Shown piece by piece: positions 26,146-35,666 of a stretch of DNA of 39,713 nucleotides. Under the pieces are notes generated by a model, which ran no database searches, was not told where the DNA came from, and worked only from the letters and a program-made list of their open reading frames with translations. Numbering within the stretch: the stretch's first letter is position 1; every line of letters begins with the position of its first letter. A program made the position numbers and the translations under genes. Location: the NCBI GenBank assembly GCA_024278215.1, contig JAJRTR010000191.1, positions 1-39,713 on the forward strand. Reading direction: 5' to 3'. Source of the DNA: a bacterium. Its GTDB lineage: Bacteria; UBP15; UBA6099; JAJRTR01.

Positions 26146-29100
26146 TCACAAGATATATACCTTGAGGTAAACGGCGACAGCGACAAGCACTATCAGTCCG
26201 ACGAGCCACGAGGGGATTATCCCTTTTATAAAATTGCCCTCAGGCAGTGCGTTGCGTTCGATGACGGTCGGTGAATAGAGTTTCCCGGTAGCCGCGACAT
26301 ACCATAACCGTTTCAAGTCGGTGAGGATCAGGAATGTGGCGGGCAGCCAGACCTGTGTAAAGAACGTGGCAACGAGCAGTCCGAAAGCTATCGAGCAGGC
26401 CATGGGAATCAGGAATTGAGCCTGTAGACTCTGCTCGAGCACAAGTGGCATGAGGCCGATACTCGTCGTGAAAGTGGTCAGCACGATAGGCCGGAACCTG
26501 CTGACAGCGCCCTGATACACAGCCCTGTCCAGAGTCATATTTCCCTTGCCGAGATTCCTCTTTATGGCATGTACCATCACAATCGAGTCGTTGATCACGA
26601 TGCCCGCGAGCGTAACAATGCCCGCTATGCTCAGGAATGTCAGGTCCATCCTGTCTATGCGCGCATTCATGTATGGAACCAGGAGGTGGCCCGCCAGCGC
26701 GCCGACAAACCCCAGTGGTATCAGCAACATGATCATGAACGAGTGCAGGTAGTTGCGGAATGTAAGAGCGATGATGATGAAGATGGCGACCAGCGCCACG
26801 AGGTACCATTTCCCCAGGCTCTTCATCATCTGCATCTGCGACCTGTTCTGCCCTTCGAAACTGTATGTGACGCCATGAACCCGCAAAAGCATCCCCGGCA
26901 TGGCCTTCCTCAATTCGGACTTTAGTTCCGCCGGAGTGATCGTGACACCGTCCGTCTTGCACTTGACGGTTATCTCCCTTTTTCGGTCGAATCTCGATAT
27001 CGAGCGCAGTTGTCTCGATGTGCTGAACCGGGCCACTTCGGGCAGCGGCACTTCAAACCCTTCGCGGGTGCGGATTTTTATCGCCTCGAAATCAGCGATG
27101 CTGTTGCGCTCACTTTCCGGGTATCGCACCCAGACTTTTATTTCCTCGCGGCCGCGCTGAACCCGGTGTATCTCCTGCCCGTAGAACCCGGACCTCACCT
27201 GTGAGATGAGGTCGGCCAGCGTTAGTCCGAGAGCCTTGCCGCGGTCCTTGAGTTCCATATTTATCTCGCGTTTGCCGAAATTGAGGTTGTCCTGCACTTC
27301 ATGGACGCCCGGATACTCGCGCATCTTCTTCTTCACCAGTGATGCCGCGCGCATAATCTCATTCATATCGTCGCCCCTGAGCTGCACTTCCACGTCCGAA
27401 ACACCCGGCGGCCCCATATTCGAGTTTATGTCCATCCTTAAAACGCCCGGCACTTCGCCGATAAGCTCACGCCAGCGCGCGGCGATCTTTTTCGAGCTGA
27501 TGCCCCTTGCTTCCCCGTCTATCATCTCGATATAGACCTGTCCTATCGACGAATTCGCGCCGCCTTTCGTCGTGCCGCCTTTTATAGTGACTTCATCCTT
27601 TATAATCGGCTGGTCGGCACCGACAGCGCCGTACATCTTCATGCCCCTGCGCGTTTTCATAAGTTCGCGGCGCTGCTGCGTGAATTCTTTATTCAACTGG
27701 TCGAGCGCCCCGGTGATCTGTGCGGCGACCGCGTCCTGCACCTTCATCGAACTGCCTGGCTCCAGCGTATAGACTATTGATATGTTGTCGCCGTCGACTT
27801 CCGGGAAAAACACGAATTTTATTATTCCTGATCTCACAACGCCTATGGAAATGATGAACATCGCGATGCCGAACGCGAATACGCCCCAGCGGAACCGTAT
27901 CGCCATCTTAATTACAGGATTGTATGTGCGCCTGATGACAGACTGGATTACATTATCGGTGCCGCGCCTGAGCGCGGCGAAAAGACCGCGCGCGTTTTTC
28001 TGTTCCTCTATCGGGCGCAGGCTGTGCGCAAGGTGGGCGGGCAATATGAAGAAACATTCGAACATCGAGACGAGTAATCCGAAAATACTGATCACCGGGA
28101 TCGGGAACAGGAACTTGCCCCACACGCCTTCGATAAAGAGAAACGGCGCAAAAGCCGCCATTGTAGTCAGCACCGAGGCCACTACCGCGGGCATCACCTC
28201 GACCGTGCCCTCGATTGCCGCCTCCACGGGATCGAGTCCCTTTTCGATATACTGCATTACATTCTCGGATACGACTATCGCGTCGTCGACCAGTATGCCC
28301 AGCACTGTAATAAAGGCGAACAGGCTTATCATATTGATCGTGACGTCCTGGGTCCGCATCAGGAGTATCGTGCCCATTACCGAGACCGGCAGGCCCGCCG
28401 CGACCCAGAAAGAAAGCTTGAAACTGAGAAAAACCATAAGAATAATGAAAATAAGGGCGATACCGTATTTTGCGTTTTTTACGAGGAGGCTTATGCGCTG
28501 ATTCAGGATTTTACTTAAGTCGCCCCAGTATTCAATCGTTATGCCGTCGGCCAGTTCAGGTTGTTTTTCCTTAACATATTTCTTTACCTGTTCGGCAATC
28601 CTGATAGCGTCGTCCTGCTCGGTCTTCATGACCATCAGTGCCGCGGCCGGCTTCCCGTTGTAGTCGAATTCGTAGTTTACATCCTCGAAGACCTCTTTCA
28701 CTTCCGCGACATCTCTGAGGTACACCTTCGTGCCGTCGGGAAGTGCGCGCAGGACGATTTCGGCAAGGTCTTCGGGCCGGTAGTTTTTGCCGTTCGCCCG
28801 CAGGTTGAGTTCTTCGACGTCCGTTTTGATCGTCCCGCCGCTCACATCTAAATCGTAACTCCTTACAGCTCGTGTCACTTCATCGAATGTTATACCATAG
28901 CGCTGCATGTTCTCTTCGGATAATTCAATGACCATCTCGCGGGGCAGCATCCCGTATTCCTCGACCTTGGATACGTCCGGCAGAAGCAGGAGTTCCTCCC
29001 GGACATCATCTGCAAGGGTCTTGAGCGCAAGCCGGTCCACATCCCCGTAAATCGCCACCGCCACTACTGAACTGGTGTGTTCCATAAGCTGGATATTCGG

Positions 29101-29481
29101 TTCTTCGGCATCGTCCGGGAACGTGAATATCTGATCTATTTTATCCTTGATGTCCTGAAAGACTTTCCGCGGGTCTCCGACATTCGTCTTCATATAGGCG
29201 GTTACCGAGCAGCCGCCTTCTCTCGAATTGCTGGTGATATAGTCGATGCCGGTAACGCTCTGGATGGCTTCCTCGATTTTTATCGTTACACCTTCTTCGA
29301 CTTCCTCCGCCGCCGCGCCGGGAAACACGACCGAGATATTCACGATGTCCAGCACCATGGTAGGGAATATCTCCCTGCGCGTTTGCATCGTAACCATCGC
29401 GCCCGCGATGATTATTCCGACGAAGATAATATTGACGACCATCGGGTTCCTGATCGAAGCTGATATCAGATTTCGCACCAT
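26146..29481 (-). CDS. RND-family efflux pump inner-membrane subunit (AcrB/HAE-like)
   Basis: An 1111-residue RND transporter, the proton-driven inner-membrane pump of a tripartite efflux system. It has the classic 12-helix layout with two large periplasmic loops. TM4 carries the paired acids of the proton relay in GILVDDAIVVSENVM. The matching TM10 stretch reads GIVINDSIVMVHAIK. Length is slightly above AcrB. The sequence resembles the broad HAE1-like or 'MMPL-RND acriflavin' branch rather than heavy-metal CusA (no Met cluster noticed). The gene begins 6 nt after the membrane-fusion gene stop, in an operon with TolC-like and TetR genes. Substrates are unknown, most likely hydrophobic or amphipathic compounds. 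Confidence 0.95.
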   Translation of the reverse strand: MVRNLISASIRNPMVVNIIFVGIIIAGAMVTMQTRREIFPTMVLDIVNISVVFPGAAAEEVEEGVTIKIEEAIQSVTGIDYITSNSREGGCSVTAYMKTNVGDPRKVFQDIKDKIDQIFTFPDDAEEPNIQLMEHTSSVVAVAIYGDVDRLALKTLADDVREELLLLPDVSKVEEYGMLPREMVIELSEENMQRYGITFDEVTRAVRSYDLDVSGGTIKTDVEELNLRANGKNYRPEDLAEIVLRALPDGTKVYLRDVAEVKEVFEDVNYEFDYNGKPAAALMVMKTEQDDAIRIAEQVKKYVKEKQPELADGITIEYWGDLSKILNQRISLLVKNAKYGIALIFIILMVFLSFKLSFWVAAGLPVSVMGTILLMRTQDVTINMISLFAFITVLGILVDDAIVVSENVMQYIEKGLDPVEAAIEGTVEVMPAVVASVLTTMAAFAPFLFIEGVWGKFLFPIPVISIFGLLVSMFECFFILPAHLAHSLRPIEEQKNARGLFAALRRGTDNVIQSVIRRTYNPVIKMAIRFRWGVFAFGIAMFIISIGVVRSGIIKFVFFPEVDGDNISIVYTLEPGSSMKVQDAVAAQITGALDQLNKEFTQQRRELMKTRRGMKMYGAVGADQPIIKDEVTIKGGTTKGGANSSIGQVYIEMIDGEARGISSKKIAARWRELIGEVPGVLRMDINSNMGPPGVSDVEVQLRGDDMNEIMRAASLVKKKMREYPGVHEVQDNLNFGKREINMELKDRGKALGLTLADLISQVRSGFYGQEIHRVQRGREEIKVWVRYPESERNSIADFEAIKIRTREGFEVPLPEVARFSTSRQLRSISRFDRKREITVKCKTDGVTITPAELKSELRKAMPGMLLRVHGVTYSFEGQNRSQMQMMKSLGKWYLVALVAIFIIIALTFRNYLHSFMIMLLIPLGFVGALAGHLLVPYMNARIDRMDLTFLSIAGIVTLAGIVINDSIVMVHAIKRNLGKGNMTLDRAVYQGAVSRFRPIVLTTFTTSIGLMPLVLEQSLQAQFLIPMACSIAFGLLVATFFTQVWLPATFLILTDLKRLWYVAATGKLYSPTVIERNALPEGNFIKGIIPSWLVGLIVLVAVAVYLKVYIL

Positions 29482-29487
29482 AACTTT

Positions 29488-30912
29488 TCAATAACCTTTC
29501 GGTGTTGCGCCGTTTTCGATGGCAGGATGGGCATCTTCCGCCCGCGGCTCGCCGGACACTTTCTTTCCGTTCCTGCTTATCACGGCCACAGCCATACCCG
29601 GCACGGCTTCCTCCACCACTGAAGTAATCACCTGGTCGCCTGCTTCGAGCCCGCCCTTTATAACGACACGCTCGCCGCTTCTGCGCCACACATCGACATT
29701 TTTTATCTCGAGTTTGTTGTCCGGCCCGGCCAGGTAGACAGTGTCGTTCTCGCGCAGAGCCCTTCTCGGCACAGTCGTCACCCCCTCGAGCGTCTGACCC
29801 TTGAAAGTTACTTCGCAGAACATTCCAGGGCGCAGGAGCCGGTCGCCGTCGTCACGTACCTCCACCACAAGGTCCGCCATCCGCGTCTTCCGGTTAAGCG
29901 TCGAACTCATCCTCACAACTTTGCCCGGCCACACATAAGGCCGCCCCGCGTCGTTTTTCCATACAACCTCGACCGGCATCGGCGATGTCTCCAGGTCGCG
30001 CGAACCGATCCCCGGCGCCAGCGCGTGCCAGTCCGACAGCGACAGCGGCACAGGTATCTCATACACGGAAACATCCTGCACTCTGCACAGCGGCTGCCCC
30101 GCACCCACAAACTGTCCTTCTGTGATCCCACCGCACGACACGCGGCCTGTGAACGGCATCTTATATTCTGTTCTCGATAAACTCAGGTCCGCTTTCGCAA
30201 GCTGTGCGCGGGCGGACTCCAGTTGCGCCTCTATCCTTACGATGCCCGGATCAATCAGCTCGATATTGCTTTTGTATTGCTCTACAACCTGCTTCGCGCT
30301 CTGCTCGGACAGCAGCGTCCTGTTGAGTTCGGCTTCCGAGGCGGCCTTCTTCTCATAAAGCCTGCGGAGACGCTCGGATTCCTGGTTGCTTATCTCCCAC
30401 GTTTTTTTCGCCAGTGCGAGTTCCTTCCCCAGAGATGCTTTTCTATCTTTCTGGTAAGCGATCTCCGCTTCGGACGCCGCTATGCCCGCGAGAATCTGAT
30501 TCCTCGCTTCCACATAATCCGACTGCTCAATCCTGAACAGCACTTCGCCCCTGTCGACAAAGCCGCCTTCCCGGAATTCCGGATTCACATAAGTGAGCTT
30601 CCCGGAGACCTCCGGTATGATGTTGATTTCATTCTTCGCCGCCACGGTTCCATTACCTGTCACCGTCACCCGGTATTCGCCGACTGTGATGTCGGCCACC
30701 TGCACCTTGAGCATGCGCGGCACGACCGGCTTCCGCGGCGGCGGTTTTTTCATAGCCTCGAGCTTTATCATTATCACCACCCCGGTGACAATAATGACTG
30801 CCACAAGCACCACATTAAGTATTATCTGCAAAGCTTTCGCGCCACCGTCCTCGGTCGCCTTCCCGTCTTCCGCTTCCACGACTGTTGCAGTTTCTTTCGT
30901 ATCTTCACTCAT
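29488..30912 (-). CDS. RND efflux periplasmic adaptor (membrane-fusion protein)
   Basis: A 474-residue HlyD/AcrA-type adaptor that bridges pump and outer-membrane channel. After an acidic cytoplasmic start (about 1-28) it has one transmembrane anchor (ILNVVLVAVIIVTGVVIMIKL) rather than a lipobox, then the lipoyl half-motif (GTVAAKNEINIIPEVSGKL), an alpha-hairpin (about 130-230), the second lipoyl half (MPFTGRVSCGGITEGQFV), beta-barrel and membrane-proximal domains (VPRRALRENDTVYL). The start codon overlaps the TolC-like stop (TGATG). It is the middle gene of the efflux operon. Confidence 0.93.
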   Translation of the reverse strand: MSEDTKETATVVEAEDGKATEDGGAKALQIILNVVLVAVIIVTGVVIMIKLEAMKKPPPRKPVVPRMLKVQVADITVGEYRVTVTGNGTVAAKNEINIIPEVSGKLTYVNPEFREGGFVDRGEVLFRIEQSDYVEARNQILAGIAASEAEIAYQKDRKASLGKELALAKKTWEISNQESERLRRLYEKKAASEAELNRTLLSEQSAKQVVEQYKSNIELIDPGIVRIEAQLESARAQLAKADLSLSRTEYKMPFTGRVSCGGITEGQFVGAGQPLCRVQDVSVYEIPVPLSLSDWHALAPGIGSRDLETSPMPVEVVWKNDAGRPYVWPGKVVRMSSTLNRKTRMADLVVEVRDDGDRLLRPGMFCEVTFKGQTLEGVTTVPRRALRENDTVYLAGPDNKLEIKNVDVWRRSGERVVIKGGLEAGDQVITSVVEEAVPGMAVAVISRNGKKVSGEPRAEDAHPAIENGATPKGY

Positions 30913-32192
30913 CAGTCCAGTTTGCCTCCAATCGCGAGTTCAAGTGCGTTTCTGTCAACGGCAAGGTCCGCTCGCGCTTTTATGAGATTGTGCCGCGCGC
31001 GGTTGAGACTGATCTCGGCATCCCGCACAGTGGTCACGATTATAAGTCCTTCTTTGTACCTTTCCGTCAAAATATCAAGGTTTCGTTCAGCGTCCGACAC
31101 GGTTTTCGCAAGTATCTCCATGCGTGTCGCGGCATTGCGAAGCTGGAAAAACGACGACCTGATATCCGAGCGCACCTGCCACTTGAAAACCTCGAATTTC
31201 GCCTCGGCGCCCAACTCCTGCGCTTCCGCCTGTGCTATCTTATGATTGCGCGCGCCGCCGTCCGACAGGCGCCAGTTCATCTGCCCTGTGAGAAGGCCGA
31301 TGTCCTTGTTGTGGTCGATATTCTTTATCGAACTTTCCTCGAGCCGGTACGTGTAACCGACTTGCAACGACGGCTTCTTAGAGCCCCTGGCCGCATCTGC
31401 GGATGCCCCCAGCGCTTCGACACGCACCCGCGATGCCAGCACATCGCGGCGCAGCGCCAGCGCCCGTTCATAGAGAGCGTCCAGGTCGACCTGCCCGATA
31501 TCCGCCGGGATATCCGGCATGTCGAGTTCCACGGTTTCGCCGACAGGCCTGTGCATAAGCCCTTCAAGCGCAAGCAGCGCTATGTCGAGCTGGAGCCTGT
31601 AGCCGGCTTTCGATATTCGCGCGCCGTCATAGGCATTTGCAAATGTGAGATAGTCGCTCTCCGGGATCAGGCCTTCCTCATACCTGACGCGGGCATCGCG
31701 CTTTAGTTGCGCGTAGTACTCCAGCGATGAAGTTTCCACTTCGAGAGCATTGCCCGCCACAAACGCCTGCAGAAAAGCCCTGTAGACCTGGTGGGCGAGA
31801 CTGCGACGGTAACGCGCAAGCTCGAACCTGCTCGCCTCCATATGCTTTCTCGACGCGTCGATCGAGGGTTGTCTCGCTGCATCGTAAAGACTGTAACTCA
31901 GGTTAAGTGTTTCCGTGAATTTGCTCGTAGCCGTACCCGGAATCAGCTTCTCGTCCAGATAGCGCGTGAGAGTAAGCTGGTTGTCGAGTGTGGGCATCCG
32001 GGCCGATTTCGCCTGTCCCAGAACCCGCTCGCTTTCCTGGATCGACGCCTGCAATTGCGCTATCGTCGGATTCTCCCGCAGCGCGGTATCCACCGCCTCA
32101 TCCAGAGTCAGCGAACTCCCCGGGGCCGCCCGCACCACAGACGATGCAAATACTAAAAAAAATATGGCCGCCGGCAAAAATTTCCTTTCCAT
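30912..32192 (-). CDS. TolC-family outer-membrane efflux channel
   Basis: A 426-residue outer-membrane factor. I prefer the ATG at 32190-32192, preceded by a G-rich ribosome-binding site and followed by a clean signal peptide (MERKFLPAAIFFLVFASSVVRA, cut at RAA); an in-frame ATG lies 18 nt further upstream. The mature chain starts LTLDEAVDTALRENPTIAQL, the hallmark of the family, and shows the internal duplication of long helices plus short strands (second repeat near LALRRDVLASRVRVEALGA). It provides the exit duct for the RND pump encoded downstream. Confidence 0.93.
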   Translation of the reverse strand: MERKFLPAAIFFLVFASSVVRAAPGSSLTLDEAVDTALRENPTIAQLQASIQESERVLGQAKSARMPTLDNQLTLTRYLDEKLIPGTATSKFTETLNLSYSLYDAARQPSIDASRKHMEASRFELARYRRSLAHQVYRAFLQAFVAGNALEVETSSLEYYAQLKRDARVRYEEGLIPESDYLTFANAYDGARISKAGYRLQLDIALLALEGLMHRPVGETVELDMPDIPADIGQVDLDALYERALALRRDVLASRVRVEALGASADAARGSKKPSLQVGYTYRLEESSIKNIDHNKDIGLLTGQMNWRLSDGGARNHKIAQAEAQELGAEAKFEVFKWQVRSDIRSSFFQLRNAATRMEILAKTVSDAERNLDILTERYKEGLIIVTTVRDAEISLNRARHNLIKARADLAVDRNALELAIGGKLD

Positions 32193-32285
32193 TGTTCCCC
32201 CCCGCCTCATCTTCAAGTATTAGGCCCGTCCGTAACTTTGTTTCATTTGAGCCGATTGCAAAATTCCGGTTCCGCCGCCGCCGGC

Positions 32286-32903
32286 TTATTCCGTTTTCTT
32301 TCCGCGGATTCCGCCGCAAATAAATTTCCACGTGGATTTCCAGTTCTGCTTCCAGTCGAAATCAAGTTGCTCGAACGTGATAACCATCGAGGCTTTCTTC
32401 AGAGCCAGAAGCACGGCCGCAAGCTCCTGCGAATCGACATCGGCGCGGAATGCACCTTCCCGCTTGCCGGATTCGATCACTCCGACATACTTCGCCGTTA
32501 TCAGGGGAAAAACAGTCCGGAAGAACTTATCTCTTGTTTTTCGTGAAGACTCATTCTCCAGCAAAACAGGATGACTGCCCTTGAAAACATGATTCGTTCG
32601 CTCAAGGGTCGACTCGACATAGGAACAGAACATTTTATCAATCTTCTCCGGCGCGGGAATGTCCGAAGCGGCGATTTCATCCCATATCGCAATCCGTTCC
32701 CGCACATGGCGCAGCATCGCCTCCAGCAGAATCTCCTCTTTCGACTTGAAATGAAGATAAACCGCGCCCTTGGAAATCTCGGCATCCTCGGCAATCTCAT
32801 CTACTGTGGTTTTCTTGTAACCGAAGTACTCGAAGCGTTTAATCGCTGCTTCGAGAATCCGCTCCTTCTGGTCCCTGTGTTCATTATCCGCCAATGAATT
32901 CAC
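32286..32903 (-). CDS. TetR-family repressor of the RND operon
   Basis: A 205-residue regulator with the TetR N-terminal helix-turn-helix: RILEAAIKRFEYFGYKKTTV, then DEIAEDAEISKGAVYLHF, followed by KSKEEILLEAML. The variable C-terminal domain would bind an inducer. The upstream-most codon is GTG (32901-32903); a TTG at 32894 has a better-spaced AGGAAG, so the true start may be nine bases shorter. It is the first gene of the efflux operon, 93 nt before the TolC-like gene. Palindromes overlapping the -10 element and the start of the transcript argue for autorepression. Confidence 0.9.
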   Translation of the reverse strand: MNSLADNEHRDQKERILEAAIKRFEYFGYKKTTVDEIAEDAEISKGAVYLHFKSKEEILLEAMLRHVRERIAIWDEIAASDIPAPEKIDKMFCSYVESTLERTNHVFKGSHPVLLENESSRKTRDKFFRTVFPLITAKYVGVIESGKREGAFRADVDSQELAAVLLALKKASMVITFEQLDFDWKQNWKSTWKFICGGIRGKKTE

Positions 32904-32916
32904 TTCCTAACGTGCC

Positions 32917-32946
32917 TGACTATTGACCGCTTGACAAAAATAGTCA
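32917..32946 (-). promoter_or_regulatory. Second operator-like palindrome of the RND operon
   Basis: TGACTATT (32917-32924) and AATAGTCA (32939-32946) are perfect 8-bp inverted arms 14 bp apart, downstream of the predicted transcription start. The half-site AGTCATT recurs at 32942 and 32956, linking this site to the one overlapping the -10. A TetR-type dimer pair could bind here. Confidence 0.5.
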
Positions 32947-32956
32947 TTCGTAAACA

Positions 32957-32991
32957 GTCATTATTATGACGTCTCTATTCGTTCCTGTCAA
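32957..32991 (-). promoter_or_regulatory. Promoter of the TetR-RND operon with overlapping operator
   Basis: On the minus strand a consensus -35 TTGACA (32991-32986) and a CATAAT -10 (32968-32963, five of six) are exactly 17 bp apart. The palindrome GTCAT-TATT-ATGAC (32957-32970) covers the -10, so a bound repressor would block polymerase. Confidence 0.65.
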
Positions 32992-33017
32992 TACACAAGT
33001 TTGAATAAAAACGGCAC

Positions 33018-33055
33018 GCATTGGGGTCAGCATTGGGGTCACAGCATTGGGGTCA
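33018..33055. repeat. Triple GCATTGGGGTCA repeat
   Basis: The 12-mer GCATTGGGGTCA occurs at 33018-33029, 33030-33041 and 33044-33055; the last continues into GACCT. From memory, 'ATTGGGGTCAGACC' is common near REP-associated (Y1) transposase genes and in intergenic repeats of environmental bacteria. No transposase frame is found beside it, so this may be a relic. Confidence 0.6.
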
Positions 33056-33397
33056 GACCTAGAATTATGCACAGAGCGGAAGGGTAAGGGGCAGGGGCAG
33101 GACGTGAATTAAAATGCGTGCTATCAAGACTTCTTACGGGAATGGGGCGGAACAATGAACCGCAACGCACCGAGCGCGTCGGGATATTTCCGGTGCTTTT
33201 CGCGCGCCCGCATCGTCTCGTCGTTTCGTGCCCGCGCCGGTTCGTCCGGAGCGCAGGGCGTGGACGAGGTGCGGAAACTACTTTCGTACTTTCGGTCTCT
33301 GTGCTAATATATAGAGATTACAACTGTCTCAAGTTTTTGCAGCATTCATAACTCCAAATCCGAAATTTGGAAAAAGACCGGCGAGGAACTCCTACAA
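33056..33397. other. Intergenic region without a supported gene
   Basis: About 340 bp between the repeat array and the MFS gene. Several short frames are open because of high GC, including one starting with ATG at 33154, but none has a clear ribosome-binding site or recognisable product. A short dyad (CCAAAT/ATTTGG near 33352-33370) precedes the MFS ribosome-binding site (GAGGAA). TAATAT near 33305 could be a -10 for the MFS gene, without a good -35. Confidence 0.3.
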
Positions 33398-35548
33398 ATG
33401 GCGAACAAACCCAACAAAAAGATGGGCGAAAAAGTATCGCTCGGCTATGCGTGGTACGCACTGGGCGTACTGTTTTTCATTAATCTGGTCAATTATATAG
33501 ACAGACTTTCCATCGGGCCGGCGCTCGAACACATAAAACGTGATTTCCATATCTCCGACTCCCAGATAGGAATGATCGCCGGCTCGTTCATGCTCGTCTA
33601 CGCGATACTGTCGCTCCCCATGGGCTACCTTTCCGACAAGGGTAAACGCACACGTATCGTCGCTATCGGCGCTTTCGTCTGGAGCATCGCCACTACTTTG
33701 TCGGGATTCTGCCGGAGTTTCTGGGGCTTCTTTTTCGCGCGGGCGGCAGTGGGCAGCGGCGAAGGCATCTACGCGCCAAGCGGCACCGCCATTGTCGCGG
33801 ACTACTTTCCCAAACGGCTGCGCAACACCTCGATCGCCATTTTCATGTCCGCCATGATCCTGGGCGGCGCGCTGGCCTATATCGTCGCAGGCGTTATCCT
33901 CACAAAAACCGAAAGATTCAACATGCCGCGCGTCGCGCAGGTGCTTCTCGATGAGAATCAAACTGCCATCGACGGCTGGAAATTCATCGGCGACAGTGAA
34001 ACGGAAGACAGGTTCGCCCGATTTGATTTCGAAAACGAAGGCGGCGTGAAAGTGGCCGTTGTATTCAGCAGATTCAAGGAACCCAAAGAAGGCGAAAAAG
34101 ATACTGTCGAGTTTCGCAGTAAACTCTTCAACATCGACTATATCGTAAACGGAACCGACGATTTCGCGCAGGCGCCGGAAGCGGCGAAGGCGTTCGCACA
34201 GGCTCTGAACGCCCGGATACTCGAACGCGAGCCGCGCGGCCTTGAAAGAAGCGACGCCCCGCTTGCTGAGCTGCTGCACGCTTTCAGGCTCGGCAAAGAA
34301 GTCGGCGGCGAAAACGAATACGGGCGACCGGAATACCTGCTTGCCATGTCCGGCAAAACATCAAAGGCGAAAAAGGGGTCTTCCGCACGCCGGATGTGGA
34401 AAAACTTCATGGTGCTTCTTGGAAACAAGAAAAAAACTGTAAACAGCGCCGAAATGAACTCTGCGATTCTGGAAGAACAGAAAGCGATTCTCGCGCAATA
34501 TGGCGACAGACTGAGATATTATGAACATGAAGTCAAAGAGAACAAATCTAATTGGTTCACAAACTTCTTCCTGCATGGCGGGGACACGAAGGGGACGCTC
34601 GTCTTCTACGGCATCATGACTCACAAAGACAAACTAGCACTCGAGAAACTCACAGACAGCGAGCAGTTCTCCAAGAGTGTCGGTATTCTTGCCGCCGACT
34701 CGAAGTATTTCCATGTCAGGTCCGACAACTGGCGCTGGATATTCTGGATTCTGGGGCCTCCGGGGCTGTTGTTTGCGCTGTTTGCGTGGTTCCTCAAGGA
34801 GCCTCTCAAGGGAGGCAGCGAAGATTTCCTTTCGGAAGAAGAAGCCAAACGGGTCGAAGAAGCCGGAACGGTAAATTACTCGGTTCTGCTGAAAACCCCG
34901 TCCATAGTCTTCATGATATTATCCAACATACTCGCGACCTTCTGCGTCGGTGGTCTGAACACCTGGCTGTTTCCCTTCATCGAGCGCTACAAGGGGATAG
35001 ATTCCGCCGTGGCGGCGATGAAATTCGGCTGGATAGTCGTGATATTCGCCGTGCTCGGAGTCATATTCAGCGGCATCGCGGCCGATAAACTTCAGAAGAT
35101 AACGCCGCGCGGCAATAATATTATCATCGTCGCCGGGATACTTTTAAGCATAATCCCGATGTATGTGTTTCTCGATGCTGAAAATTACATTGTAATGGTC
35201 GGTGCTATATCGCTGACGATATTCTTCCTCACATGGATCAACGGCCCGATGAACGCGCTGCTGATGTCTCTTGTCGAGCCGCGCCTGCGTGCCATGCTCA
35301 ATGGCATCCACATCCTTCTTATTCACCTGCTGGGTGATGCGATTTCTCCGTTCATCATCGGCTACAACTCGGACAAAGTCAACCTGAAATACGCGCTCGC
35401 CATGCTACCGCTTTTCCTTGTGGTCGGCGCAGTCGGGTTCGCCATAGCCGCGATTTTTGTTCCAAAGGACTTGAAAGCCGTCGAAAAACGCATGAAGAAC
35501 ATCGCAGGCACCGGCGCAGGCTACATTACAACGCCCGCGGGACAATAG
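33398..35548 (+). CDS. MFS transporter (Spinster-like) with ~270-residue inserted periplasmic domain
   Basis: A 716-residue major facilitator superfamily protein, whereas relatives are about 420-450. The core is Spinster-like: NYIDRLSIGPALEHI in TM1, MGYLSDKGKRTRIV as motif A between TM2 and TM3, and GEGIYAPSGTAIVADYFPKRLRNTS around TM4. TM5 ends near residue 168 (GGALAYIVAGVIL). The expected TM6 start, DNWRWIFWILGPPGLLFAL, comes only at about 442. The intervening ~270 residues (33905-34720) are hydrophilic, with no transmembrane helix, and lie in the loop that is periplasmic in standard topology. The six helices of the second half follow. It reads away from the RND operon on the opposite strand. 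Substrate unknown. Confidence 0.9.
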   Translation: MANKPNKKMGEKVSLGYAWYALGVLFFINLVNYIDRLSIGPALEHIKRDFHISDSQIGMIAGSFMLVYAILSLPMGYLSDKGKRTRIVAIGAFVWSIATTLSGFCRSFWGFFFARAAVGSGEGIYAPSGTAIVADYFPKRLRNTSIAIFMSAMILGGALAYIVAGVILTKTERFNMPRVAQVLLDENQTAIDGWKFIGDSETEDRFARFDFENEGGVKVAVVFSRFKEPKEGEKDTVEFRSKLFNIDYIVNGTDDFAQAPEAAKAFAQALNARILEREPRGLERSDAPLAELLHAFRLGKEVGGENEYGRPEYLLAMSGKTSKAKKGSSARRMWKNFMVLLGNKKKTVNSAEMNSAILEEQKAILAQYGDRLRYYEHEVKENKSNWFTNFFLHGGDTKGTLVFYGIMTHKDKLALEKLTDSEQFSKSVGILAADSKYFHVRSDNWRWIFWILGPPGLLFALFAWFLKEPLKGGSEDFLSEEEAKRVEEAGTVNYSVLLKTPSIVFMILSNILATFCVGGLNTWLFPFIERYKGIDSAVAAMKFGWIVVIFAVLGVIFSGIAADKLQKITPRGNNIIIVAGILLSIIPMYVFLDAENYIVMVGAISLTIFFLTWINGPMNALLMSLVEPRLRAMLNGIHILLIHLLGDAISPFIIGYNSDKVNLKYALAMLPLFLVVGAVGFAIAAIFVPKDLKAVEKRMKNIAGTGAGYITTPAGQ

Positions 35549-35666
35549 GCCCTTACGACTGAAATGCTACACAGGATGGTAAAGAAATGCTGAAAATAGA
35601 TCGGTGAAAGCTGGATCTTCCAGTTACAGGCGTTTCCAAGGTAGACCTTTGTAACGATGAAACTCT

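Noticed and set aside
33018-33060. CRISPR array
   Set aside because: The units are 12 bp and abut or are 2 bp apart, with no spacers; no cas gene is present in the window.
33392-34279. Long open frame (295 codons) antisense to the MFS gene
   Set aside because: It lies wholly within the MFS coding region and has no recognisable domain. GC-rich codon structure explains it. Similar antisense frames across the RND, CobN and methyltransferase genes were dismissed for the same reason.
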